Notes: generated from the letters alone by a model not told the origin. DNA of 64,000 nucleotides from Segniliparus rotundus DSM 44985 (GCF_000092825.1 NC_014168.1:1-64000), one strand, 5' to 3'. Shown: positions 34,038-41,895, numbered from the stretch's first letter. Numbers and translations: made by a program.

Positions 34038-34234
34038 GCGGAAACCCGATAGCGACCACACGCTACACCGTTCTCTCCGGGCCGGGGAGCGGCCCGACGC
34101 TGGGCGAGCTTCGCGAGCTGGTCGCGAAAACGCACGACTGGGCCGCAGACTCGCGCGTGCTCATCGCCCGCTCGCGGATCGACCAGGACGACGAAAGCTG
34201 GCACATGGCGCTGCTAAGGGAGGCCGGGAAATGA
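34034..34234 (+). CDS. Small prophage protein, unknown
   Basis: A 66-residue protein that looks like a small beta-rich domain with an LxELxxL helix: GPTLGELRELVAKTHDWAAD. Short proteins of this type are frequent in actinobacteriophages; function unknown. Overlaps on both sides; the downstream junction carries GGGAGGCCGGGAAATGA. Confidence 0.6.
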   Translation: MSGNPIATTRYTVLSGPGSGPTLGELRELVAKTHDWAADSRVLIARSRIDQDDESWHMALLREAGK

Positions 34235-34542
34235 GCGAGGACATGTGGCGGGACGCCGCCCAGGTCGCGGCGCGGAACAATGCGGGCAGCGGTGGGCGTG
34301 TGCCGCTTTTGGCGTTCGTGGACCGCAGTGACATGGCGCAGGTCGGTGTGCTCATCGCGGCCCTGGTGGCCATGGCGTGGATGAGCGCGGACGGGTTGGC
34401 GTGGGACATGGCGGGCGTGTTGAGCTTCGCGGGGGGATTTTTGACCGCGACGTTGGTCAACGCGCTCGTGTTCACGCTGATGGTCGTGAACGGGCGGGCG
34501 GTCTTGCGTCGCCTTGCCGTTGAGAAAGGAGCCGGGGAATGA
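34231..34542 (+). CDS. Small membrane protein, unknown
   Basis: A 103-residue protein with two hydrophobic segments (VGVLIAALVAMAWMSA at about 38-53 and LSFAGGFLTATLVNALVFTL at about 64-85). No family recognised. It is the first of several membrane genes in this block (34.2-37.1 kb). Stop overlaps the next ATG through the repeated GGAGCCGGGGAATGA junction. Confidence 0.6.
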   Translation: MSEDMWRDAAQVAARNNAGSGGRVPLLAFVDRSDMAQVGVLIAALVAMAWMSADGLAWDMAGVLSFAGGFLTATLVNALVFTLMVVNGRAVLRRLAVEKGAGE

Positions 34543-34751
34543 GCGCCCGCAAACTAATGGCAGGAGCCGTGGCCGTCGTCGTGGTCATAGCCGCCGCTGG
34601 CTGCGGCGCTTCTAACGAGCAAATCAACCCGCCTGAACCGCAGGTGTGGCGGCTGCCCATAGCTGATGGCCGGAAAGTCGTGTGTGTCTCGATCAGCAAT
34701 TCGAGCAACACGGCGATGTCCCTTTCCTGTGATTGGGGGAATGCGAAATGA
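34539..34751 (+). CDS. Predicted lipoprotein, small
   Basis: A 70-residue protein: signal peptide with a lipobox IAAAGC (Cys at about 22), then a short Pro/Ser-rich mature part containing two Cys (VVCVSISNSS...SLSCDW). Would be anchored outside the membrane. A lipoprotein in a prophage early block could alter the host surface or exclude other phages; that is speculation. Confidence 0.65.
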   Translation: MSARKLMAGAVAVVVVIAAAGCGASNEQINPPEPQVWRLPIADGRKVVCVSISNSSNTAMSLSCDWGNAK

Positions 34752-34984
34752 GCGATGAGCTACCGATCGGTGTTGTGGGACGGCGCATCGTCTCGATTGC
34801 AGAAGGGGCTCGCAGAATTGTCGAGCCTTCCGCTTACGACTCGTCGCCGTTCGTCCACGACGGCTTGGTGATCGGTCTGGACGACGGATCTGAACTGTTC
34901 ATTCAGGACAACGGCGAGTACTACCCAGGGTTCTTCACACACTGGCTCGGGCAGAGCATCACCGAGGAAAGGACACAGCAGTGA
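34748..34984 (+). CDS. Small prophage protein, unknown
   Basis: A 78-residue acidic, beta-rich protein (GVVGRRIVSIAEGARRIVEP, then DGSELFIQDNGEYYPGFF). No family known. It ends in SITEERTQQ, nearly the same tail as the resolvase-like gene (ITEERTEL), because both junctions carry the same ribosome-site DNA ACCGAGGAAAGGACA. Confidence 0.55.
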   Translation: MSDELPIGVVGRRIVSIAEGARRIVEPSAYDSSPFVHDGLVIGLDDGSELFIQDNGEYYPGFFTHWLGQSITEERTQQ

Positions 34985-35331
34985 GCAGGGCGAGCATCAG
35001 GAGGATCACCATGTGGAGTGACGTCGCGTTCACTGCCCTCCCTCCGGGGTGGGTGAACGTCTACAGGATGGACGACGGCACCTATGAGACCGAGCCCTGC
35101 CCCGGTGTGCTGCTGCAAGAGGCGACCCAATATAAAGAATGCTGGGACGAGGAAGTGGGCGGCAGTAACGTGCTTCGGACCCGTCGGTGCGAGATGGACC
35201 GTGAGACAAGGACCGTGCCCGCCGAAATCTGTGTTGGAAACTTGTCGCCAGCCTGCGATGTCTCCAACTATGTGACAACCGCCACGGCTGAGGAATGGGA
35301 GGGCCAAGAGGCCGGGGAGGCCGGGGAATGA
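34981..35331 (+). CDS. Small prophage protein, unknown
   Basis: A 116-residue acidic protein with four scattered cysteines, without recognisable family. GTG start overlaps the previous stop (GTGA). The C-terminus is EAGEAGE, encoded by a doubled copy of the GGCCGGGGA junction repeat. Confidence 0.5.
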   Translation: MSRASIRRITMWSDVAFTALPPGWVNVYRMDDGTYETEPCPGVLLQEATQYKECWDEEVGGSNVLRTRRCEMDRETRTVPAEICVGNLSPACDVSNYVTTATAEEWEGQEAGEAGE

Positions 35332-35798
35332 ACGCTCAAGAGTTGAAAGAGTTCATCGATGAGCACATGGCGCAAGACTGGCTGATCTTGGTGAACGAGA
35401 TGACCGGGGCCGCGCTCGTGGCGGACTTGGCCATCACGAGCGCCGAGGGCTTTATCAGGCTCTCGGGCAGGATCACGCCTGACTTTTACAGGTTCGACCC
35501 TGAGACTGGTCGGCTCGCGCATGAGCGGTACTCGCTTGAACTCATGAGAGGTTGGCGCGCGGTGAAGCCTGGCAGCCCGGAGTACGAGGCGGCGATGCGC
35601 TTGAACACTGCACGGATCAAAGCGCGGGCGGTGTTCGACCAGTTGGGCGCGGGCGACATGACCATGATCGAGACACGTTGGCCGGTGATCAGGGCCGCGA
35701 TGTCCAACGTTTCGGAGGCTGCGGCGCATATTGCGGCGGCGGATGAGTACGGGGAGCTTCTACGGCGGCAGGAGACCATCAAGGAGGCCGGGGCATGA
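35328..35798 (+). CDS. Prophage protein, unknown
   Basis: A 156-residue acidic, mostly helical protein (NAQELKEFIDEHMAQDWLIL). No signal peptide, no membrane segment, no domain I recognise. Tightly packed between neighbours sharing the repeated start junction. Confidence 0.55.
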   Translation: MNAQELKEFIDEHMAQDWLILVNEMTGAALVADLAITSAEGFIRLSGRITPDFYRFDPETGRLAHERYSLELMRGWRAVKPGSPEYEAAMRLNTARIKARAVFDQLGAGDMTMIETRWPVIRAAMSNVSEAAAHIAAADEYGELLRRQETIKEAGA

Positions 35799-36223
35799 CG
35801 GACGGTGGTTTGGATTTCGGGGATGGCGTGACCACAGCCCCTACACAGAGGTGGGCCGAGGCAACGACGAACGTCTCCGAGCTGCGGGACGTGTGGGGCG
35901 AGCTGGCGAACCATAACGGGCGCGTCACCGACCTTGAGGCGGAAGTGGAGAGCGTCAAAGCCGAGGTGCGGGCGCGCATGCTGGAAGCGGCGTATCCGTC
36001 CCGTAAATCGCTCCTCGCCTACATGCGGCCCGCGCGTTGGGCGCAGCTCGCGGCGCTGTTCGCGAACCTCGCGCTTGTCTTGTGGTGGGCTGTTGTCAGC
36101 TGCGGCATGGGGATGTCCCCTTATCCCGGTGCGATTGTCTGCGGGATCGCGATCTGCGCTGCCTGGATCTTTTCGGTGGAGGCGTTATTCGAGGCGCTGG
36201 ACCGCAAGGGGGCCGGGGAATGA
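35795..36223 (+). CDS. Membrane protein with coiled coil, unknown
   Basis: A 142-residue protein: acidic coiled coil (about 40-75, VTDLEAEVESVKAEVRARML), then two membrane helices (LAALFANLALVLWWAVVSC and AIVCGIAICAAWIFSVEALF). Similar architecture is common among small phage membrane proteins. Function unknown. The C-terminus is KGAGE, from the repeat junction. Confidence 0.58.
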   Translation: MTDGGLDFGDGVTTAPTQRWAEATTNVSELRDVWGELANHNGRVTDLEAEVESVKAEVRARMLEAAYPSRKSLLAYMRPARWAQLAALFANLALVLWWAVVSCGMGMSPYPGAIVCGIAICAAWIFSVEALFEALDRKGAGE

Positions 36224-36798
36224 GCGATGAGACCAAGCCGTTCAGGTTGCAGGATCAAATTTTAGTCCTGATGCTGATGCACCTGGACCGGATCGATGAA
36301 GCCTACTGCGCCACGCTCGACGGCTATAAGGTGACCGAGGCGCGGGCCGAAGATGTCGATCTTCTCCGCATGTCGGCGTACTTGGCCGAGCACGCCGACG
36401 CGTTCCGCGACGACTCGGAGGCTGAGTCCGGTGAGATCCGTGTGGTGGAGGTCGCGAAGGGTTTGCGGATGCTCAAAGCCGGTGACATGTGGGTCACCGA
36501 GAGCATGGTCGAACAGCTTGGCAGGGTCGCGTTCGATGACATCAAGCCCTTGGGCAAGGTCAGAATCCCCGTCGCGAAGCACTTCGGACTGGCGAACACC
36601 TACGCCATCGGCCTTTCCAAGAGCACCGGATGCCTCTCTTTGGCCTCATCGGCTGGAACCGAAAAACTGTCACGCAACTTGTGTTTCTTCGGAGATGAAA
36701 AGTTGGACGAGACGCAATCCGAAGAGGCCCACATCTATGCCGCGCAGGAACGAGCTATAGCCGCCCTTCCCTTGATGGTGTTGGCGGACCAGGCATGA
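36220..36798 (+). CDS. Prophage protein, unknown
   Basis: A 192-residue acidic protein with no recognised domain. The AT content is slightly higher than neighbours (e.g. near 36245-36265), suggesting a different origin. The start has the repeated AAGGGGGCCGGGGAATGA junction. Overlaps the following gene by four bases. Confidence 0.55.
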   Translation: MSDETKPFRLQDQILVLMLMHLDRIDEAYCATLDGYKVTEARAEDVDLLRMSAYLAEHADAFRDDSEAESGEIRVVEVAKGLRMLKAGDMWVTESMVEQLGRVAFDDIKPLGKVRIPVAKHFGLANTYAIGLSKSTGCLSLASSAGTEKLSRNLCFFGDEKLDETQSEEAHIYAAQERAIAALPLMVLADQA

Positions 36799-37106
36799 GC
36801 CGCGATGAGTTCTGGACCGGCCCAGTGTCGTTCTGGACGATGACCGGGGCGGGGTTCGTGTGCGCCGCGCTCGCTGGGTTTTTCGCCGCGCAAGGGAAAT
36901 GGCCGCTGGCCCTGTATTTCGCGTTCGCGGCCATCGTCTACCTGTGCTGGGTCAAATACCGGCGTGTGGACGACTCGCGCCGCGCGTTCGAGGACGGCAG
37001 GCGTTACACGGTCGATGAGGTCGCCCGGATGCGGCGAGTGCTTTGGGAGTCCCGACCACAGGTGTCTTACACATACGCGCCGGGTGAAAGCGAGGAGTCC
37101 GCATGA
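36795..37106 (+). CDS. Small membrane protein, unknown
   Basis: A 103-residue protein with two hydrophobic helices (VSFWTMTGAGFVCAALAGFF and WPLALYFAFAAIVYLCWV) and a basic then Ser/Glu-rich tail. No family recognised. Overlaps the next gene's ATG. Confidence 0.55.
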   Translation: MSRDEFWTGPVSFWTMTGAGFVCAALAGFFAAQGKWPLALYFAFAAIVYLCWVKYRRVDDSRRAFEDGRRYTVDEVARMRRVLWESRPQVSYTYAPGESEESA

Positions 37107-37882
37107 GCGTCACAACCTTCTGTTCTGTCCCGCATTCGCGTGAGGCGACCGAGGACGACCCTGCCGACGCGCTCAGGGAGCACGGCGGGCGCCTGGTGGT
37201 GTACGACTTGAACCGTCCCGCCGCGTTCGACGGGGCGTATTTGTGCGCGGGTCACCTCGCGCGCCTGGCGGACTTGATCGCCCAAACCCCGCATATTGTG
37301 GCGTTGCTGTTGTCGGATCGGGAGAAGTCTTGCGCTTGGGGCGATCAGGAGGGCACTCGCCGCAAGACCGACCCCCCGGCTCCGTTGAGCCTCGCAGCCC
37401 TCGATGAGGCCGACAAGGAGTTCGCCGTGTTGCAGTCGTGGGCTGAGAACCATCGTGACTCCACGGGGCTTGTGCCGCCCCGTATACAGCATTTGTGGAA
37501 GCGCGGCGGCGCGGGGGAGGTGATCGGCGCGAAGTCCGGGCATGTGCGTCTCTGCCACGCCCTTGTCGGGTACCTGTTGACCGACCCCAATGTGCTCGCA
37601 AGCCAGGAATGGGCCGGCGAGATGCTGCAAGAGCTGGCGGACATGCGCGCCCGCCGCCGTCCGCGTTGGCGGCTCGTGGACGAGCCGACGCCGACCGGGT
37701 ACCCGTGCTTGAAATGCGGGGGCCGCACGATGCTGTTCCGCCCTCCGATAGACCAGTTCGACCCGTGCCTGGTGCAATGCCCCGGTTGCGGTTTCACTTT
37801 GGAGCGCGAGCAGTTCGACCGGATCACCACGGTCATCGAGGACGGGAAAACACCGCGCGGGAGGGTAGGATCGGATGCGTGA
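37103..37882 (+). CDS. Protein with C-terminal zinc ribbon, unknown
   Basis: A 259-residue protein; the C-terminal part has two CxxC pairs (PCLKCGGRTMLF and QCPGCGFTLERE), a zinc ribbon. The long N-terminal part has no family I can name. Genes with terminal zinc ribbons next to an HTH gene are frequent in actinobacteriophages; possibly a regulator. The stop overlaps the start of the HTH gene. Confidence 0.6.
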   Translation: MSVTTFCSVPHSREATEDDPADALREHGGRLVVYDLNRPAAFDGAYLCAGHLARLADLIAQTPHIVALLLSDREKSCAWGDQEGTRRKTDPPAPLSLAALDEADKEFAVLQSWAENHRDSTGLVPPRIQHLWKRGGAGEVIGAKSGHVRLCHALVGYLLTDPNVLASQEWAGEMLQELADMRARRRPRWRLVDEPTPTGYPCLKCGGRTMLFRPPIDQFDPCLVQCPGCGFTLEREQFDRITTVIEDGKTPRGRVGSDA

Positions 37883-38100
37883 ACGCGCTGCTGGACGTGG
37901 ATGTTCCCGAGTTCGTGACGGTGGAGCGGGCGGTGCGCGCCACGGGCCGATCCCGCCGCACTATCTACCGTTGGAAAGAGTCCGGGGCGGTGCGGTGGCG
38001 GATGTTCGAGGGGAAGTTGATGGTCGAGGTCAACGACGCCGACGAGGCCAAACTGCGGTGCTCGGACGCGCGACGGGCGAACCTGCGCCGCAAACGGTAG
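37879..38100 (+). CDS. Small HTH protein
   Basis: A 73-residue HTH protein (FVTVERAVRATGRSRRTIYR, then WKESGAVRWRMFEGKLMV) of the excisionase/MerR-like fold, with a basic tail. The GTG lies seven bases after TAGGAT (37866-37871), so it could be translated from a leaderless transcript as well as by coupling to the upstream gene. Last gene before the type VII secretion cargo. Confidence 0.7.
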   Translation: MNALLDVDVPEFVTVERAVRATGRSRRTIYRWKESGAVRWRMFEGKLMVEVNDADEAKLRCSDARRANLRRKR

Positions 38101-38116
38101 ATGATCCCCGTAAGTA

Positions 38117-38145
38117 TTGCCAAACATGGCGAGGCGTCGTAGGCT
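38117..38145 (+). promoter_or_regulatory. Predicted promoter with operator-like site upstream of the T7SS cargo
   Basis: TTGCC-N6-GGCGA at 38117-38132 differs by one base from the immunity-region element TTGCC-N6-GGCAA. Its TTGCCA (38117-38122) could act as a -35, with TAGGCT (38140-38145) as -10 and a 17-base spacer. This copies the layout of the rightward early promoter. If real, the prophage repressor may also control the cargo genes. Confidence 0.5.
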
Positions 38146-38218
38146 GCCCAAGCGATGCGGGTGTTAAACCTGTTCGGTGTTGGGGTGCTTGGCGGCGCTG
38201 GGTGAAAGAGAATGCTCG

Positions 38219-40009
38219 TTGAATCTTGGTGATGTGCGGAGTGTGGATGTGGCCGCGCTCGGGGACTTGGCGACGAGTCTCGCGTCCCGAGCGTCGTCGT
38301 TGGAGGAGGCGCGGGCGCAGTTCGCGAAGATCACGCAGTTCCCCGGCTGGTCGGGGACGGCGAAGGACGCGGCGGCGGGGAGCTTCCAGCGCGCGGACGC
38401 GAGCTTGTTGGACGATGTGGCGCGGGTGTCGGCGGTGCATCAGGCGGTGTTGGAGCTGTCGGCGGACTTCGCCCAGTTGCAGGCCCGTGTGCGGGAGTTG
38501 GAGCGGGAGGCGGCGAGCATCGGGGCGGTGTTGGGCGACGACGGCAAAGTCACGTTCCCGGAGGGGGCTCCGTGGCCGGATGCGACCCAGCAGCACCGCG
38601 CCCTCGTCATCGGCGGCGAGGCGTACGAGTTGATGACAGACGCGGACCGGCTCGATGAGAAGGCGGGCGAGGTTCTGCGCAAAGCTGTGGGCGGGGAGAT
38701 CAACGCCGCTGGCACGGGGAACGAGACACAGGCGGCGCTGGCCGGGGCGGCGCAAGGCACGTTGGGCATGCCGGAGCCTCCGAAGGCCCCTGGGGGGCAT
38801 GCGGACCCTTCGTACAACGCGGGATGGTGGAAAGACTTGACCCCGGAGCAGCGGCGTCGGGTGCTGGACTTGCACCCGGAGTGGGTCGGCAACCTGGACG
38901 GGGTGCCCGCGTCCGTGCACGACGAGGCGAACCGCAAAATGCTGCCGGGGGACATCGCCCGGTTGCAGGCGGAGGTGGACCGTTTGCAGAAGCAACTGGA
39001 CAGCGAGTTCGGGCACGGCGCCTTCAGCAACACAGACTCGGACCTGTGGTACGCGCAGCGCCGGTTGGAGGGTTTGCAAGCGACCGAGAAGGCGCTGCGG
39101 GACAATCCCGGCACGAAGCTCCTGGTCCTCGACCCCGACTACGGGACCAGGGGCCGTGTCGCCATCGGCACGGGCGACCCGGACACCGCCAACCACATCT
39201 CCATCTCGACCCCCGGGGTGAACTCCTCCCCCGGGCAGAGCATTGGGGAGATGACCAAAGAAGCAGTAGCTCTAAAGACTGAGACCGAGAACGTGCTTAA
39301 GGCCAATGGGCATGGGAACGAGACGGTCTCGACCATCTCGTGGATCGGGTACGAGCCGCCGCAGGCGCAGCTCGACCCGCAGCACCTCGACAAGACGGGC
39401 GACGTCGGACCTGGCGGGTTGCGGGACGAGCCGGGGGGCTTGTCCGACGTGGCCAGCGATGCGAAGGCGAAGGCCGGCGCGGCGAGCCTTTCGCAGTTCT
39501 ACGAGGGCATCAGCGCCGCCTGGCATCCTGCGGACGGAGACTCCGCCACGAGCCCGCACATCACCGCCCTCGGGCACTCCTACGGCTCGCTCACCACCAG
39601 CCTCGCGTTGCAGCAGACACAGACGGGAGTCGTGGACAACGCCGTGTTCTACGGCTCCCCCGGTCTGGAGCTTCCTTCCCTTGACCGATTGCCGGTCGCT
39701 ACGGGGCACGCCTACTCCATGCAAGCGCCGAGCGACCCGATCAACTACGTCCCCAACCTCACCGAGCACTACGGCCCCAACCCCGTCGAAATCCCCGGCA
39801 TCACGAGGCTGTCCACCGAAGCCGGGGACACCACCGGCGACGCTGCACCCGGCACGACGGTGCACCACGACGGCGCGCACGGTCACTCGGAATACCCGCG
39901 CAAAGGCGACAACGGGCAGTTGCGGATGCCTGGATACAATATGTCTGTGATCGTCGCGGGGATGACCGGGCAGGACGGTCGCCCCGACCTCACCAAGAGG
40001 GGAGAATAA
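38219..40009 (+). CDS. Putative type VII (ESX) effector: WXG-like head plus DUF1023 alpha/beta-hydrolase
   Basis: A 596-residue protein. The N-terminal 110 residues form a helical hairpin with the motif FPGWSGTAKDAA (W44-S-G), as in WXG100/LXG-headed ESX substrates. A helical linker and a proline-rich stretch follow. The C-terminal domain is a DUF1023 hydrolase with the nucleophile elbow GHSYGS (Ser454). No signal peptide. A TTG start at 38219 with GAAAGAG upstream puts the head in family register; the frame is open to 38177. It forms an operon with a membrane protein and an EspC-like protein. Not a known phage structural gene; it is a cargo gene. Substrate unknown. Confidence 0.82.
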   Translation: MNLGDVRSVDVAALGDLATSLASRASSLEEARAQFAKITQFPGWSGTAKDAAAGSFQRADASLLDDVARVSAVHQAVLELSADFAQLQARVRELEREAASIGAVLGDDGKVTFPEGAPWPDATQQHRALVIGGEAYELMTDADRLDEKAGEVLRKAVGGEINAAGTGNETQAALAGAAQGTLGMPEPPKAPGGHADPSYNAGWWKDLTPEQRRRVLDLHPEWVGNLDGVPASVHDEANRKMLPGDIARLQAEVDRLQKQLDSEFGHGAFSNTDSDLWYAQRRLEGLQATEKALRDNPGTKLLVLDPDYGTRGRVAIGTGDPDTANHISISTPGVNSSPGQSIGEMTKEAVALKTETENVLKANGHGNETVSTISWIGYEPPQAQLDPQHLDKTGDVGPGGLRDEPGGLSDVASDAKAKAGAASLSQFYEGISAAWHPADGDSATSPHITALGHSYGSLTTSLALQQTQTGVVDNAVFYGSPGLELPSLDRLPVATGHAYSMQAPSDPINYVPNLTEHYGPNPVEIPGITRLSTEAGDTTGDAAPGTTVHHDGAHGHSEYPRKGDNGQLRMPGYNMSVIVAGMTGQDGRPDLTKRGE

Positions 40010-40016
40010 CCCTTAA

Positions 40017-40673
40017 ATGACGTACCCGGTGGAGAAGAGGAGTTGGTTGCGACGGCGTGCGGCGTGGTTGTGGGCTGCTGGTGTGGTGGTGCTTGTCGGG
40101 GTGGTGTTGGTGTGCGGGGTGGGGGTGTTTCGGTTTGTGGAGGTGTTGAAGGGCATGGATGACGCGCCGCGGCACATGGCACAAGAAAAGGTTCCGGCGT
40201 TCGAGGAGCGGTATCGGGACAAGGGCAGTGTGCAGCAGGCTGCGGAAGACTTGGAGGCGGTGATCGCTCGGGCCGCCGACAAGATCGCCGCGCTCGTCCC
40301 CGGCCTGACCTGGAAATGGCAGTACGATCCTGGAAACATCGGCTGTCCGGCCGATGCTGCCAGCGACACGAGGGTCACACGATTCGCGACTCGCCTAGCG
40401 GGTTTCGACGGCGCCATTCCGGAGGACGTGTGGCCCCGTGCGGTGGCCATCGTGCGCAGCGAGGCGGAATTCCTCGGGATGACGGCCCAGTTCAAGTACC
40501 AGGACGCGGCCAAGCAGCACGACCTGGTGTTCTCCTCTCAAGACGGCGGGGAGATAAGAATCGCCACAGCCGTAGAAGCGTTCATCAGGGGCAAGACCCC
40601 GTGCCGGTTGATGGAGGACTGGTACACCGACCGCAATATTCCTATTCCGGGCACGGGCAAGGAGCCGCGATGA
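40017..40673 (+). CDS. LppA-like membrane-anchored protein, possible immunity/partner
   Basis: A 218-residue protein with one N-terminal membrane helix (WLWAAGVVVLVGVVLVCGVG), then an outer domain of about 170 residues. The C-terminal pattern (GCPADAASDTRVTRFA, WPRAVAIVRSEAEFLGM, PCRLMEDWY) resembles the mycobacterial LppA/LppB lipoprotein family, but with a transmembrane anchor instead of a lipobox. It follows the effector by seven bases and overlaps the EspC-like gene. As an effector partner it could be immunity or anchor; that is inference. Confidence 0.7.
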   Translation: MTYPVEKRSWLRRRAAWLWAAGVVVLVGVVLVCGVGVFRFVEVLKGMDDAPRHMAQEKVPAFEERYRDKGSVQQAAEDLEAVIARAADKIAALVPGLTWKWQYDPGNIGCPADAASDTRVTRFATRLAGFDGAIPEDVWPRAVAIVRSEAEFLGMTAQFKYQDAAKQHDLVFSSQDGGEIRIATAVEAFIRGKTPCRLMEDWYTDRNIPIPGTGKEPR

Positions 40674-40990
40674 CAGCCGATGGGGCTCCCGCAGGAGCAG
40701 GCCAGAGGATCGAGGTTGCGCTCGAAGAGCTTCACGCAGGCGCGAGCCAGCTTCACGACCTCGCGCAGGAGGCGACGAGCAAGCTCGCCTCAAGCGATCT
40801 GATGTTGGAAACCTCCTCGCGAGCGTTGAAAGGCTTGAAATCCGCAATCGAGTTCGCCGCCTACGCCGAATTCGAGACCGCGCGGGGCAAATCCGCTATC
40901 GAGACGATCACCGCTGCGGCAGAAAACGTCGGGTATGCCGCCGAGCACTACCACGGCACGGACGAGTCGAACGCCGCCAGCCTCGGTTGA
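40670..40990 (+). CDS. EspC/DUF2580-like ESX secretion-associated protein
   Basis: A 106-residue all-helical protein with an N-terminal heptad region (IEVALEELHAGASQLHDLAQ) and the C-terminal tail YHGTDESN, which contains the T7SS secretion signal YxxxD (Y94 to D98). This resembles EspC/DUF2580 proteins, small partners of ESX substrates. ATG overlaps the previous stop. Third gene of the cargo module; the following 214 bases hold no gene. Confidence 0.68.
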   Translation: MTADGAPAGAGQRIEVALEELHAGASQLHDLAQEATSKLASSDLMLETSSRALKGLKSAIEFAAYAEFETARGKSAIETITAAAENVGYAAEHYHGTDESNAASLG

Positions 40991-41204
40991 CCAACCCTCC
41001 TCGTTTTTCGAACACGTCAGCGTGTCGTGTTGACGTGGGTAATCTTCGAATGGCACACTAATGCCAGTAGCACCCCTATGCCTACTGTCGCCAGATCCTT
41101 TCGTTACATGAGCGTTGATCCTGGTAGGGCCGCTTCCCGCCTGGTGTTGGCGCACCAGGGCGACGGGGAGCGGTTCTTTGTTTCCGGGGTTCTTTGGAGG
41201 CCGC

Positions 41205-41459
41205 ATGCCCAGTCTTGACGCTCTGCGCGACGAGATCGACCGGGCCGTGACCGCGTATGTGGCGCAGTCCCGCGCGGAGGACGGCGACAGCCCCGGTTTG
41301 CCCGGTCCTTGGGTGGTGGCGGTGGGCTCCCAGTCGATAGACGACGACGGCGAGACCATCCACACTATCGAGCCTGTGGGACAGCCCGGATGGGTCACGA
41401 AAGGGCTTCTGCTGTCCACGCAGGAACTCTTGCGGGCCGAGTACCAGGAGCGCGAATGA
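41205..41459 (+). CDS. Small prophage protein, unknown
   Basis: An 84-residue acidic protein (PSLDALRDEIDRAVTAYVAQ, then WVVAVGSQSIDDDGETIHTI), similar in style to small actinobacteriophage proteins. The ATG has GGAGG four bases upstream, so the longer frame from 41115 is rejected. Overlaps a 19-codon frame at its end. Confidence 0.6.
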   Translation: MPSLDALRDEIDRAVTAYVAQSRAEDGDSPGLPGPWVVAVGSQSIDDDGETIHTIEPVGQPGWVTKGLLLSTQELLRAEYQERE

Positions 41460-41515
41460 GCGCCAGCCCGAACGGCATGGACGGGGATAGTGACGGCGGT
41501 AGGATCGGGGCATGA
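41456..41515 (+). CDS. Possible 19-residue peptide gene
   Basis: An ATG overlapping the previous stop opens 19 codons (SASPNGMDGDSDGGRIGA) and stops overlapping the next ATG. It may serve only to couple translation of the gene at 41512. No ribosome site of its own; low confidence. Confidence 0.25.
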   Translation: MSASPNGMDGDSDGGRIGA

Positions 41516-41895
41516 GCGACACCACGGCCTTGCCGGTCAAGGGACGCACGCTGATCGTGGCAAATCTTCAAACCAAGAAGGCCCTGCAAATCGGGCTTGG
41601 ACCGGAAGTGACTATCACCTCCACATTGAGAGTTCCCGATGGTTTCGGGCCAAATGCTCCTGAACCGCGACAACTGCACATCGCCGTTGGGGGCGACTCT
41701 GAGGCGGTCAACTCCGCTCGGGCTGCTCTCTCGCCCGAAGAGGGCGACATGATCGCGGTGCAAGACAACACCGACGATTCCGTGCCAGCGTGGTTCGCGC
41801 TCTCTCGCGAGACGATCACGCGGGCGGCGGACGGCCAAGCGCTTTGGAGCATTGAGGGCGTGAGCATGTACGACCTGCGGCGGGCAAGGGCATGA
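41512..41895 (+). CDS. Prophage protein, unknown
   Basis: A 127-residue protein, beta-rich and acidic (TLIVANLQTKKALQIGLGPE). No domain recognised. The ATG is preceded by TAGGAT at 41500-41505 with six bases between, so transcription may start at the ATG (leaderless) in addition to read-through. Overlaps the next gene by four bases. Confidence 0.6.
   Translation: MSDTTALPVKGRTLIVANLQTKKALQIGLGPEVTITSTLRVPDGFGPNAPEPRQLHIAVGGDSEAVNSARAALSPEEGDMIAVQDNTDDSVPAWFALSRETITRAADGQALWSIEGVSMYDLRRARA

Larger units (their letters stand above)
34217..36223 (+). repeat. Repeated gene-junction sequence (GGAGGCCGGGGAATGA)
   Basis: Five gene junctions carry near-identical DNA with a ribosome-binding site, spacer and overlapping stop/start: 34218-34234, 34525-34542, 35308-35331 (with an extra tandem copy of GAGGCCGGG), 35781-35798 and 36206-36223. 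Because they encode the C-terminus, the preceding proteins end in similar EAGE-like tails. A different shared junction (ACCGAGGAAAGGACA) occurs at 34013-34028 and 34961-34976. These look like start-associated sequences of actinobacteriophages. Confidence 0.7.

Noticed and set aside
38155-38205. 16-codon frame (MRVLNLFGVGVLGGAG) before the effector gene
   Set aside because: No ribosome site; it may be transcribed as leader but I cannot support translation.
41012-41025. ACACG/CGTGT hairpin after the cargo module as a terminator
   Set aside because: Only five base pairs and no T-run; too weak to call.
41051-41067. TGGCA-N6-TGCCA inverted repeat as another repressor operator
   Set aside because: The arms are in the opposite order to the TTGCC-N6-GGCAA element, so it is a different motif.
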